Part shown: positions 1-5,805 of the stretch, in pieces
Numbering within the stretch: the first letter of the stretch is position 1
How the letters are laid out: each line of letters opens with the position of its first letter
From: Candidatus Hecatellales archaeon
GTDB lineage: Archaea; Thermoproteota; Bathyarchaeia; Hecatellales; Hecatellaceae
Assembly (NCBI GenBank): GCA_003662485.1
Contig: QMYD01000039.1
Span: 1 to 8,558, forward strand
Length of the DNA stretch: 8,558 nucleotides
Reading direction: 5' to 3'
Position numbers and translations under genes: made by a program
Notes under the pieces: model-generated
What the model saw: only the letters and a program-made list of their open reading frames with translations
Told to the model about the DNA's origin: nothing
Database searches by the model: none

Positions 1-827
1 AAAACGATGTCTGCCTTTTCCTCCACATCAACCGTGTAGAGCTTTTCCGCTTCTAGGGTGGCTTTCTCAAAGGTTTGGTCTAGGCTTCCAGCGAAGGCTG
101 AGGCTACTTTGCGCTCCGAGTCTAGGACGAGGAGGAGGCTGTAGATTTTCCTCCCCTCAGCGTAGGCTTCAGCCGCCTCCTCAAGGTCTTCGTGGACGGG
201 GTTACCTCTTAAGGCGAGGGGTTGGGCTTTCAGGCTTAGGGCAAGCCTATGATTCTGCTCGATGCTGGCGTAGGAGGCTACCCCAGGCATTATAGACTTT
301 CTCCCTCCAGTATAGCCTGCAAAGTAGTGGGGTTCAACCGAGCCTATGATGAAAACCTTCCCAGCTTTTAGGGCTTCCACATTCAGCCTCACCTCGGTGC
401 CCAGCCTAGTATGGCAAAGCCTCTCAAAGGCTCCCTCCAAGGCAAGGTTAAACCTTATTTTCCCCTCGTATTTTGGGAGGAAATTTCCAAAGATTTTCTT
501 GAGTTGGGGGGAGGTTGGAGGGGGATGGACTCCCGTAGCCACGAGGAAGGATGGCTCAACCCTTCGAAGCATGGGCTTTAAGGCTTTGAGGGCTAGGCTG
601 GTTGGAGTAGGCCTGGTTGCATCATTAACCAGGAAGAGAATGTTGCTTCCAGGCTTGAAGAATTCTTCAACCTCAGCCCCAAACGGATTCTTTAAGGCCT
701 CAGCAATCACCCGTAGGCTTTTCGTTTTCCTCCCTGTTTTTCTATGGGAGGTAGCCTTAACCAGATTTTCCTCCCTAACCTTCACCATTTCAATTTTGCC
801 TGCGAAGGGAAGCCTAACATGAATCAT
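1..827 (-). CDS. larA: Nickel-dependent lactate racemase family protein (LarA/DUF2088), C-terminus cut off by window edge
   Basis: The first 275 residues are visible; the family is usually around 420, so the C-terminal domain lies beyond the left edge. LarA enzymes racemise lactate or other 2-hydroxyacids using a nickel-pincer nucleotide (NPN) cofactor. Visible signatures are NDATRPTP (residues 68-75), ATGVH (97-101), GSVEPHYFAGYTGGRK (162-177) and NHR (192-194). H101, H167, K177 and H193 have the same spacing as H108, H174, K184 and H200 of Lactiplantibacillus LarA: the catalytic pair, the cofactor-tethering lysine and a nickel ligand. I chose the ATG at 827 because it forms an ATGA overlap with the stop of cca and because MIHVRLPFAGKIE matches the family N-terminus; an in-frame ATG at 845 is less likely. 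It is the last visible gene of the thpR-cca operon. The substrate cannot be read from sequence, since homologues also act on other 2-hydroxyacids. No larB, larC or larE is in view. Confidence 0.9.
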   Translation of the reverse strand, partial: MIHVRLPFAGKIEMVKVREENLVKATSHRKTGRKTKSLRVIAEALKNPFGAEVEEFFKPGSNILFLVNDATRPTPTSLALKALKPMLRRVEPSFLVATGVHPPPTSPQLKKIFGNFLPKYEGKIRFNLALEGAFERLCHTRLGTEVRLNVEALKAGKVFIIGSVEPHYFAGYTGGRKSIMPGVASYASIEQNHRLALSLKAQPLALRGNPVHEDLEEAAEAYAEGRKIYSLLLVLDSERKVASAFAGSLDQTFEKATLEAEKLYTVDVEEKADIV

Positions 828-2251
828 TGGGGAAACCTTAGCCATGGAGGCCTACCAGAGAGGAAGCCTGCCAGAAAGGTTCTGAAGCCTTGATGCCTAC
901 GGTAAAACTTCAAGATTTCACTTCCAACATAAATTTTTAGGCCTCCCCTCTTGAGGGCTTCAGCCAGCCTGCTTGCAACTCCGATTTCACGTCCCCTTAC
1001 AAGTTCAGCTTCAAGAAGCCTCTTAGCATCCACCTGTTTACGTTTGAGGAGAACCATCCACCTATTCTCCTCAATGTAGGGGCCTGAAACCGTGAGCCGG
1101 CTTTTAACGTGTTTGGCTAGGAAGTTTTCCTCTTCTGGAGAGGAGATGGGAGGCCCGGTATGCCTTTTAACGCTGGGTATCCTTGAAGCCTCAACCTCGT
1201 AGACGATTACGCAAACCTTTTCTTCATCGCTCCAGGAGGCGCTCCTCAAAACCTTGAAGTCGAAGCCTTCTAGAAGCCTTTTAAGCTTCCTCTCCGTCTT
1301 GTAGAGTTGCCCCCAAAGCACGTCTGGAACCGCTCTCACCCCCTCGAAGACAAGGAAAACCAGGTCTGAACCCCTACTCTTAAGCAGTTTTCCAAGCCTC
1401 TCAGGTGGAGGAGGCCTCGGCTTCGGGGGATAAAAGAATTTTAGGCTGGGGTTGGAGGTGAAAAGTTTTGAGGCTGCCCTGAAAAGGCTGAAGGTTTCAA
1501 GCCTTAGGGATGAAGCCTCTTTTCTAGCCCTGTTTGCCGGGTCTATCACGGTTCGGCAGCTTCCCTCGAAAAGCTTTTCAGCCTCCCCCCTCCTCCCCTC
1601 GTAGAAGCCTTCAACATCTATGATTTCACCCATTTTCCACGTGGAGGCAGCCCTAAGCACTTCGAGGAAGCCTCCATAGGCTATGATTAGGAGTTCGGCG
1701 AGATAGCCGCTGAATCCTCCAACCTTAATATCCGAGCCGTAAACGCCAACCCCCTTCATAAACCTCTTAAGCAGTCTAACCTCGTCCCTAGCCTCCAACC
1801 CTAGCCTAGCCTTCACATACCTCGTGTGGTACGGGGTTCTATCCGTAGCCGACCTCCAGTTTGGGGGTTCAACCTTATAGCAGGGTACAACGTTCACCCT
1901 TAAGCTTCGGGTAATCCAAGCTTCCACGTAGGGGTGCTCTGCAAACCTCTCCACAATCCTATAGCCTTTAAGACTTCTCTTAGCCGCCTCCAGGTAGGCT
2001 GTGGAGAGGGTTTCCCTAGAAACCTCGGGTGGAACCAGCATGAAGAGGTCGATGTCTACATCCCCTCTAAGCCACGTGTCCTTGGCCACGGAGCCCTCAA
2101 GGCTTACCTCAGCCTCCAAACCCATCCTTTCCAGTTCAGCTTCAACTTTAGCCCTAAACTCCTCCGCCCTTCTCTCCATTTTAGCCTTCTCGCTGGGGGT
2201 GGGGGTTACCCTAGCCCTAACCTTCTCCAGAATCTGCTCCAGTTCAGCCAA
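824..2251 (-). CDS. cca: CCA-adding enzyme (archaeal class I tRNA nucleotidyltransferase)
   Basis: This 475-residue enzyme adds or repairs the 3'-terminal CCA of tRNA from CTP and ATP without a nucleic-acid template. The class I nucleotidyltransferase core is clear: GSVAKDTWLRGDVDIDLF at residues 53-70, with the metal-binding D66 and D68, then EHPYVEAW, VVPCYKV (121-127), RTPYHTRYVK and the FSGYLAELLI helix. The N-terminal alignment supports the TTG start at 2251, which overlaps the end of thpR by 8 bases; GAGG lies 9 bases upstream inside thpR. The length is slightly above the usual 430-450. One oddity is that the position normally occupied by the third catalytic carboxylate (Asp in the VDVVPCY motif, D110 of the Archaeoglobus enzyme) reads Asn120, codon AAC. 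The rest of the motif is intact and there is no frameshift. The gene lies between thpR and larA in an overlapping operon, so translation is probably coupled. Confidence 0.95.
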   Translation of the reverse strand: MAELEQILEKVRARVTPTPSEKAKMERRAEEFRAKVEAELERMGLEAEVSLEGSVAKDTWLRGDVDIDLFMLVPPEVSRETLSTAYLEAAKRSLKGYRIVERFAEHPYVEAWITRSLRVNVVPCYKVEPPNWRSATDRTPYHTRYVKARLGLEARDEVRLLKRFMKGVGVYGSDIKVGGFSGYLAELLIIAYGGFLEVLRAASTWKMGEIIDVEGFYEGRRGEAEKLFEGSCRTVIDPANRARKEASSLRLETFSLFRAASKLFTSNPSLKFFYPPKPRPPPPERLGKLLKSRGSDLVFLVFEGVRAVPDVLWGQLYKTERKLKRLLEGFDFKVLRSASWSDEEKVCVIVYEVEASRIPSVKRHTGPPISSPEEENFLAKHVKSRLTVSGPYIEENRWMVLLKRKQVDAKRLLEAELVRGREIGVASRLAEALKRGGLKIYVGSEILKFYRRHQGFRTFLAGFLSGRPPWLRFPQ

Positions 2252-2807
2252 CAGCCTTAACCTCGTAGAGATTGCTGTATATGGGGCCCTTAGGTGTTAA
2301 AACGCTCCGCTTAAGCCTAACCGCTGTAACCGTCATGGCTCCAAGCTCCACAGCTGAGAGTTCCCTTAAAATCCTTGAAAGGCTTGGAAGATTTCTTCCA
2401 GACCTAACCCTGGCCAGAGTTAGATGGGGGGTGAAGCCTTTAGGATCCCTTGGAATCCCAGCCTTCAAAACTACCTCCTCAACCCTTCCAGCTAGGGCCT
2501 TAAGCTCTTCAACACCCTCTGAAACACCCACCCATAAAACTCTTGGACGATTAAGGTTTGGGAAGGCTCCAACCCCCTCAAACTTCACCCTAAAGGGTTT
2601 AAAGGCTATTTTTTCAAGCCCCCTAATGACGGCTTCAACCTTACTCCTTGGGATTTCCCCTAGGAAGCGTAGGGTTAGGTGAAGGTTTCCAGGAGCCACA
2701 AGCTTTAGGTCCGCCCCAGAAGAGGAAAGCTGCTCCTGAAGCCTTCTAAAATCCTCCAGCAGGTTTTCCTCCAAATCCACAGCTATAAAGCTCCTAATCA
2801 GCTCCAA
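2244..2807 (-). CDS. thpR: RNA 2',3'-cyclic phosphodiesterase (ThpR/LigT family, 2H phosphoesterase)
   Basis: This 187-residue 2H phosphoesterase has the expected family length of about 180-190. Both catalytic HxT motifs are present: NLHLTLRFLGE with H43/T45 and FTPHLTLARV with H128/T130. The characteristic N-terminus RSFIAVDL and the AFPN-RPRVLWVGV segment (81-95) are also there. The family opens 2',3'-cyclic phosphate RNA ends to 2'-phosphates and was first known as a 2'-5' tRNA ligase; the physiological substrate in archaea is not settled. The start is a TTG at 2807, with GAGGG at 2814-2818 six bases upstream. The nearby ATG at 2820 is in another frame. It is the first gene of the minus-strand operon with cca and larA. 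Adjacency to cca fits a role in tRNA end metabolism. Confidence 0.95.
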   Translation of the reverse strand: MELIRSFIAVDLEENLLEDFRRLQEQLSSSGADLKLVAPGNLHLTLRFLGEIPRSKVEAVIRGLEKIAFKPFRVKFEGVGAFPNLNRPRVLWVGVSEGVEELKALAGRVEEVVLKAGIPRDPKGFTPHLTLARVRSGRNLPSLSRILRELSAVELGAMTVTAVRLKRSVLTPKGPIYSNLYEVKAVG

Positions 2808-2813
2808 AACCTT

Positions 2814-2818
2814 CCCTC
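2814..2818 (-). promoter_or_regulatory. Shine-Dalgarno sequence for the TTG start of thpR
   Basis: The minus strand reads GAGGG six bases before TTG at 2807. It supports this non-ATG start over the out-of-frame ATG at 2820, which opens only an eight-codon reading frame. Confidence 0.65.
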
Positions 2819-2843
2819 ATAAGTTTTCAAGGGTGGGCTAACC

Positions 2844-2854
2844 TTAAATTTATT
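2844..2854. promoter_or_regulatory. Divergent TATA-like promoter element between thpR and the UPF0200 gene
   Basis: TTAAATTTATT contains the perfect palindrome TAAATTTA (2845-2852), so it can be read as a TATA box in either direction. Its centre lies about 27 bases before the ATG of the plus-strand gene at 2876, which predicts a leaderless transcript. In the other direction it lies about 41 bases before the thpR start at 2807, leaving room for the GAGGG ribosome site. No clear BRE was recognised. This is a position-based inference. Confidence 0.5.
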
Positions 2855-2875
2855 TGGGCTTATAGGGTTCCTAAG

Positions 2876-3430
2876 ATGCGGAGGAAGGTTGTAGGCGTAG
2901 TTGGAATGCCTGGTTCGGGTAAGACCACGCTGGCGGAGGCTGCAAGGGAAGTAGGCTTTAGAGTGGTGACCATGGGCGACTTCGTAAGGGCTGAGGCTGA
3001 ACGTAGGGGACTTAAACCGACGGCGGAAAACCTTGGAAGCCTCATGTTCAAGCTTAGGAGGGAGGGGGGTGAAGCCATCCTAGCCAAACTCACCTCCCAA
3101 GCCATTGAGGCCCTAGACGATAAGCTAGTACTCATCGACGGGGTTAGAAGCCCAGCCGAGGTGGAGGAATTCAGGGAGAAATTTCCAGGCTTCAAGCTTA
3201 TAGCCGTAAAGGCTCCAAGCAGGCTGAGGTTTGAAAGGCTTACAGGGAGGGAGAGAAGCGACGACCCTAAAGCCTGGAAGGAATTCCGTAGGAGGGACCT
3301 CAGAGAAATTAAGGTTGGAGTAAGCTTAGCCATGAAGCAGGCTGACGTAAGCCTAGAAAACCTGGGTGGAATAGGCGAATTTAAGGCTTCAGCCCTAAAA
3401 GTCTTAAAGGAGTTGGTGAAGGATTGCTGA
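2876..3430 (+). CDS. UPF0200 family P-loop nucleoside/dephospho-CoA kinase-like protein
   Basis: This 184-residue P-loop protein belongs to the archaeal UPF0200 family, related to dephospho-CoA and nucleoside monophosphate kinases. The Walker A motif GMPGSGKTT is at residues 10-18. VTMGDFVRAEAERRGLKPT (31-49) corresponds to the substrate-binding helix region. LVLIDGVRSPAEV (84-96) provides a Walker B-like strand, and RERSDDP (125-131) resembles a lid segment with arginines. The protein should be soluble and cytoplasmic. The start ATG lies about 27 bases after a TATA-like box, so the mRNA is probably leaderless. Its stop overlaps the TTG start of the UPF0201 gene by 7 bases. UPF0200 and UPF0201 genes are, from memory, neighbours in many archaea, so a shared process is likely. 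The substrate is unknown; a true kinase role is inferred from the fold only. Confidence 0.88.
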   Translation: MRRKVVGVVGMPGSGKTTLAEAAREVGFRVVTMGDFVRAEAERRGLKPTAENLGSLMFKLRREGGEAILAKLTSQAIEALDDKLVLIDGVRSPAEVEEFREKFPGFKLIAVKAPSRLRFERLTGRERSDDPKAWKEFRRRDLREIKVGVSLAMKQADVSLENLGGIGEFKASALKVLKELVKDC

Positions 3431-3816
3431 AGCTTAAGGGGAGGGTTCAGGTAAACCCTACGGAAAGCCTGGAAAAGGTTAAAGCAGCCGTGGAAAGGCT
3501 TTTCTCAAACCTTAAATTCGAATTTAAGGAGGGGGAGGCAGGAGGTATCCTATTCTTTTCCTCCACAGGCTTAGATTCTCTCTCAAAGTTTAAGCGAATA
3601 GCAAGGCAGGACATGATAAGGGATGCTGTGCGAAGCTATTTGAAGGCAAGGATTCAGGGGAATAGCATAAGGTTTTACTTGAACAAGCAGGTTGCCTATG
3701 CCGGCCATATTTCCCTCTGCGAGCCTGAGGGTGAGTCGCCACTAGGCCCCATAGAAGTCGAAATAGAATGTTTAAACTTGAAGGAGGTTGTGGACTGGCT
3801 TACCGAGAAACCTTAG
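3424..3816 (+). CDS. UPF0201 family protein (COG1325, putative RNA-binding protein)
   Basis: This 130-residue protein matches the archaeal UPF0201 family throughout. VQVNPTES (8-15) opens the N-terminal strand, FSSTGLDSLSKFKRIARQD (45-63) and MIRDAVRSYL (64-73) form the helical core, and FYLNKQVAYAGHISL (84-98) leads into the diagnostic SPLGPIEVEI (105-114). COG1325 has been described as a predicted exosome-associated RNA-binding protein with a dsRBD-like fold, but its molecular function remains undefined. The TTG start at 3424 overlaps the upstream kinase-like gene by 7 bases and has GGTGA at 3415-3419 four bases ahead, so translation is probably coupled. It ends 16 bases before the next gene's ATG, within the same operon. 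Confidence 0.9.
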   Translation: MLKLKGRVQVNPTESLEKVKAAVERLFSNLKFEFKEGEAGGILFFSSTGLDSLSKFKRIARQDMIRDAVRSYLKARIQGNSIRFYLNKQVAYAGHISLCEPEGESPLGPIEVEIECLNLKEVVDWLTEKP

Positions 3817-3820
3817 CTTT

Positions 3821-3825
3821 GGAGG
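3821..3825 (+). promoter_or_regulatory. Shine-Dalgarno sequence fixing the start of the TIM-barrel gene
   Basis: A perfect GGAGG lies seven bases before ATG 3833. It decides between this start and longer in-frame openings such as 3788, which would overlap the UPF0201 gene and add a non-conserved leader. Confidence 0.75.
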
Positions 3826-3832
3826 CGTCGGA

Positions 3833-4621
3833 ATGAAGGTTGGACTGTCCCTCCTCTACCTTGCGGGTAGCAGCCTTAAGCAGATGTATGCCGACTTGGA
3901 GAGGATGGCGGATGAGTGCAGCATCTGGGAGCTTGTTGACGATGGAAACCTTAAGCTTGATGATGATGCGCTTAGAAGGCTTAAAGAGTATGCTTCCACC
4001 TATGGTTTTGAGTATTCCCTCCATGCTCCCTTCACAGACCTCAACATAGCCTCCCTAAATCCGGAGGTTAGAAGGCTTTCCCTTAAAGCCGTGGAGAAAG
4101 CCATTCAAAAAGCTTGGAAGCTCAATGCGGGAATAGTGGTAATCCATCCAGGCTTTAAGGGAGCCCTAGAATACTTTTTCCCGGGTAAATCCCTCCAAGT
4201 AAACCTTAAAGCGATTAGGAAGCTTCTAAGCCTGGCGGAGGAACTTGGAGTTCGCCTAGCCCTTGAAAACATGCCTAAGGGAAGCTGGGCTATCCTCTCA
4301 ACCGTAGAGGATTTTGAAGGCTTTTTCGTGGAGGAAGGCCTAGAAGGCTTGGGTTTAGCTTTAGACGTAGGCCACGCCCTAACCATAGGCCAGGTGGAAG
4401 CCTTCCTCAAGAAGTTTAAGGGTAAGATAAGCCATGTTCACCTTCACGACAACCTTGGGGAGGAGGATTCCCACCTCAGGATTGGAGCTGGAAAGGTAGA
4501 CTGGAATTCGACGCTTAAGGCCTTGAAGGAGGCTGGGTTCAGCGGATACCTCATTGTCGAATCCGTCCAGCAGCCCTACCAAAGCCTGAAAACGTTGAAG
4601 GAGCTCCTGGAAAAGGTTTAA
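3833..4621 (+). CDS. Sugar phosphate isomerase/epimerase or endonuclease IV-like TIM-barrel protein
   Basis: This 262-residue protein has the xylose isomerase-like TIM-barrel pattern (COG1082, AP endonuclease family 2). Putative metal ligands in order are H64 (SLHAPF), H105 (VIHPGFK), E145 (LALENMP), D178 and H181 (LDVGHA), H203 (HVHLHDN), D212 and H214 (DSHLRIG) and E243 (IVES). Their order and approximate spacing match the nine trinuclear zinc ligands of E. coli endonuclease IV, so an apurinic endonuclease role is possible alongside a sugar isomerase/epimerase role. The fold is confident and the reaction is not. I chose ATG 3833 because of the perfect GGAGG at 3821-3825; an in-frame start at 3788 would add a poorly conserved 15-residue leader. 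It lies 16 bases after the UPF0201 gene and is probably co-transcribed with it. The T-rich run just after the stop may end the transcript. Confidence 0.85.
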   Translation: MKVGLSLLYLAGSSLKQMYADLERMADECSIWELVDDGNLKLDDDALRRLKEYASTYGFEYSLHAPFTDLNIASLNPEVRRLSLKAVEKAIQKAWKLNAGIVVIHPGFKGALEYFFPGKSLQVNLKAIRKLLSLAEELGVRLALENMPKGSWAILSTVEDFEGFFVEEGLEGLGLALDVGHALTIGQVEAFLKKFKGKISHVHLHDNLGEEDSHLRIGAGKVDWNSTLKALKEAGFSGYLIVESVQQPYQSLKTLKELLEKV

Positions 4622-4627
4622 TCAAGC

Positions 4628-4636
4628 TTTTTATTC
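4628..4636 (+). promoter_or_regulatory. TATA-like box for the Lrp/AsnC-type domain gene, overlapping a T-run that may terminate the upstream operon
   Basis: TTTTTATTC is centred about 28 bases before the GTG at 4660, the same spacing as the TATA-like box of the UPF0200 gene, and predicts a leaderless transcript. The five Ts lie 7 bases after the TIM-barrel stop and could also act as an archaeal oligo-T terminator. Confidence 0.4.
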
Positions 4637-4659
4637 GGGTTTGGCTTACTAAAATTAAG

Positions 4660-4899
4660 GTGGAAAGCTTGCCTGTAGCATACGTTTTAGTAAATGTGGA
4701 GATGGGGGCGGAGCCAGAGATTCTCAAGAAGCTTCGAAAGCTTCCAAACGTGAAGGAAGCCCACTCCGTCTACGGCCTCTACGACCTCATCGTGAAGGTT
4801 GAATTTGAAAGCCTCAGCGGGCTTAAAGACTACATCTACAAGCACATTAGAAATCTTGATAAGGTGCGCTCAACCCTAACCATGATAGTTTCAGACTAA
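4660..4899 (+). CDS. Stand-alone Lrp/AsnC-type effector-binding (RAM) domain protein
   Basis: This 79-residue protein corresponds to the C-terminal ligand-binding RAM domain of Lrp/AsnC regulators without the helix-turn-helix. It shows the alpha-beta sandwich pattern: strand VAYVLVNVE (6-14), helix EPEILKKLRKL (18-28), VKEAHSVYGLYDLIVKVE (31-48) containing the conserved GxYD, helix GLKDYIYKHI (54-63) and strand VRSTLTMIVSD (69-79). Stand-alone RAM proteins form oligomers and bind amino acids or related effectors; some modulate full-length Lrp partners. A direct DNA-binding role is unlikely without the helix-turn-helix. The GTG start lacks an evident ribosome site but has a well-placed TATA-like box, so I infer a leaderless, separate transcript. 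The stop directly abuts the stop of the convergent RNase Z gene. Confidence 0.88.
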   Translation: MESLPVAYVLVNVEMGAEPEILKKLRKLPNVKEAHSVYGLYDLIVKVEFESLSGLKDYIYKHIRNLDKVRSTLTMIVSD

Positions 4900-5805
4900 T
4901 TAGAATTCCAGTTTCATTAGGTCTCTGGCCACCAGCGTTCTGGGGAAAAGCCTCCTCGCCTGTTCTAAGAGAATTTCCTCCTCCTTGTATCTTGCACTCA
5001 AATGGGTTAGGACAAGCTGTTTAACTCCTGCTTTTAAGGCGATGCTCGCAGCCCCACTGGGCGTGCTATGATATTCCGCCTCAGCCCTCTCCATGAGGCT
5101 GTCGTCAAAGGTGCACTCGTGGATGAGGAGGTCTGCACCCCTAGCCATTTCAAGAACTGCCCTACAGGGCTTAGTATCCCCGGAATAGACTATTTTTAAG
5201 CCTGGCTGGGGAGGCCCAAGAACCTGGCTTGGCTCCACCACCCTACCGTTGGGCAGTTTCACTCTCTTACCATGCTGAAGCCTATGCCATAATGGGCCTC
5301 TTGGAACTCCAAGTCTTAAGGCTTCCTCCACCCTGAACTTTCCAGGCCGTTCCTCCTCCTCGAAGGCGTAGGCCAGGTTTGGAATGGAGTGCATGGCAAG
5401 CCTCGCCTTAACCTTGAAGCCCTCCCCCCTAACCACACTCCCACCTGAGATTTCCCTAACCTCAAGGGGGAATCTTAAACCCGCCAGGGAGCAGTCTACG
5501 GCTGCATTGAGGAAGTCCTTTAAGCCCTTAGGCCCATAAACTTCAAGCTTTCTCTCCCTTCCCAGCAGGTTCATGGTTTGGAGGAGGCCTGGGAGGCCGA
5601 AAACGTGGTCTCCATGCAGGTGGGTGATGAAGATTTTCATGGGCTTGGAGAAGCCAACCCTCACCCTCATCATCTGCCTCTGCGTCCCCTCCCCGCAGTC
5701 GAACATTAATACCCATTTCCCAAAGCGGAGGACTAGGCTTGGAAGACTTCGCTCAACTGATGGAACCCCTGCACTTGTTCCGAGAAAGGTTAGGGTTAAC
5801 CTCAA
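4900..5805 (-). CDS. rnz: Ribonuclease Z (tRNA 3'-processing endonuclease)
   Basis: This 301-residue metallo-beta-lactamase nuclease cleaves the 3' trailer from precursor tRNA just after the discriminator base, giving the substrate for CCA addition. The zinc motif THLHGDHVFGLPGLL carries H62, H64, D66 and H67. The further ligands are H139 (MHSIPNLAYAF), D210 (YSGDTKP) and H268 (LTHLSARY), and the EYHSTP motif (244-249) carries H246. GVPRGPLWHRLQHGK (166-180) is the region of the tRNA-binding flexible arm typical of the short form, RNase Z-S. No essential residue is missing. The TTG start at 5805 overlaps the upstream methylase stop by 4 bases (TTGA), with GAGG eight bases ahead in the methylase tail. 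It is therefore co-transcribed and probably translationally coupled with the tRNA methyltransferase. Confidence 0.96.
   Translation of the reverse strand: MRLTLTFLGTSAGVPSVERSLPSLVLRFGKWVLMFDCGEGTQRQMMRVRVGFSKPMKIFITHLHGDHVFGLPGLLQTMNLLGRERKLEVYGPKGLKDFLNAAVDCSLAGLRFPLEVREISGGSVVRGEGFKVKARLAMHSIPNLAYAFEEEERPGKFRVEEALRLGVPRGPLWHRLQHGKRVKLPNGRVVEPSQVLGPPQPGLKIVYSGDTKPCRAVLEMARGADLLIHECTFDDSLMERAEAEYHSTPSGAASIALKAGVKQLVLTHLSARYKEEEILLEQARRLFPRTLVARDLMKLEF

Noticed and set aside
346..822. Open plus-strand frame of 158 codons
   Set aside because: It is antisense to the conserved larA reading frame and its product has no recognisable pattern.
828..845. Upstream ATG at 845 for larA
   Set aside because: It would extend the overlap with cca to 22 bases and add a leader that does not match the family; ATG 827 gives the usual ATGA overlap.
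2797..2820. Eight-codon leaderless reading frame starting at ATG 2820 (MREGFGAD)
   Set aside because: It could be an upstream peptide of thpR, but it is so short that chance is the simpler explanation, and its bases include the ribosome site of thpR.
2860..3333. Long minus-strand frame of 157 codons
   Set aside because: It is the shadow of the UPF0200 gene; its serine- and leucine-rich translation is typical of an antisense frame.
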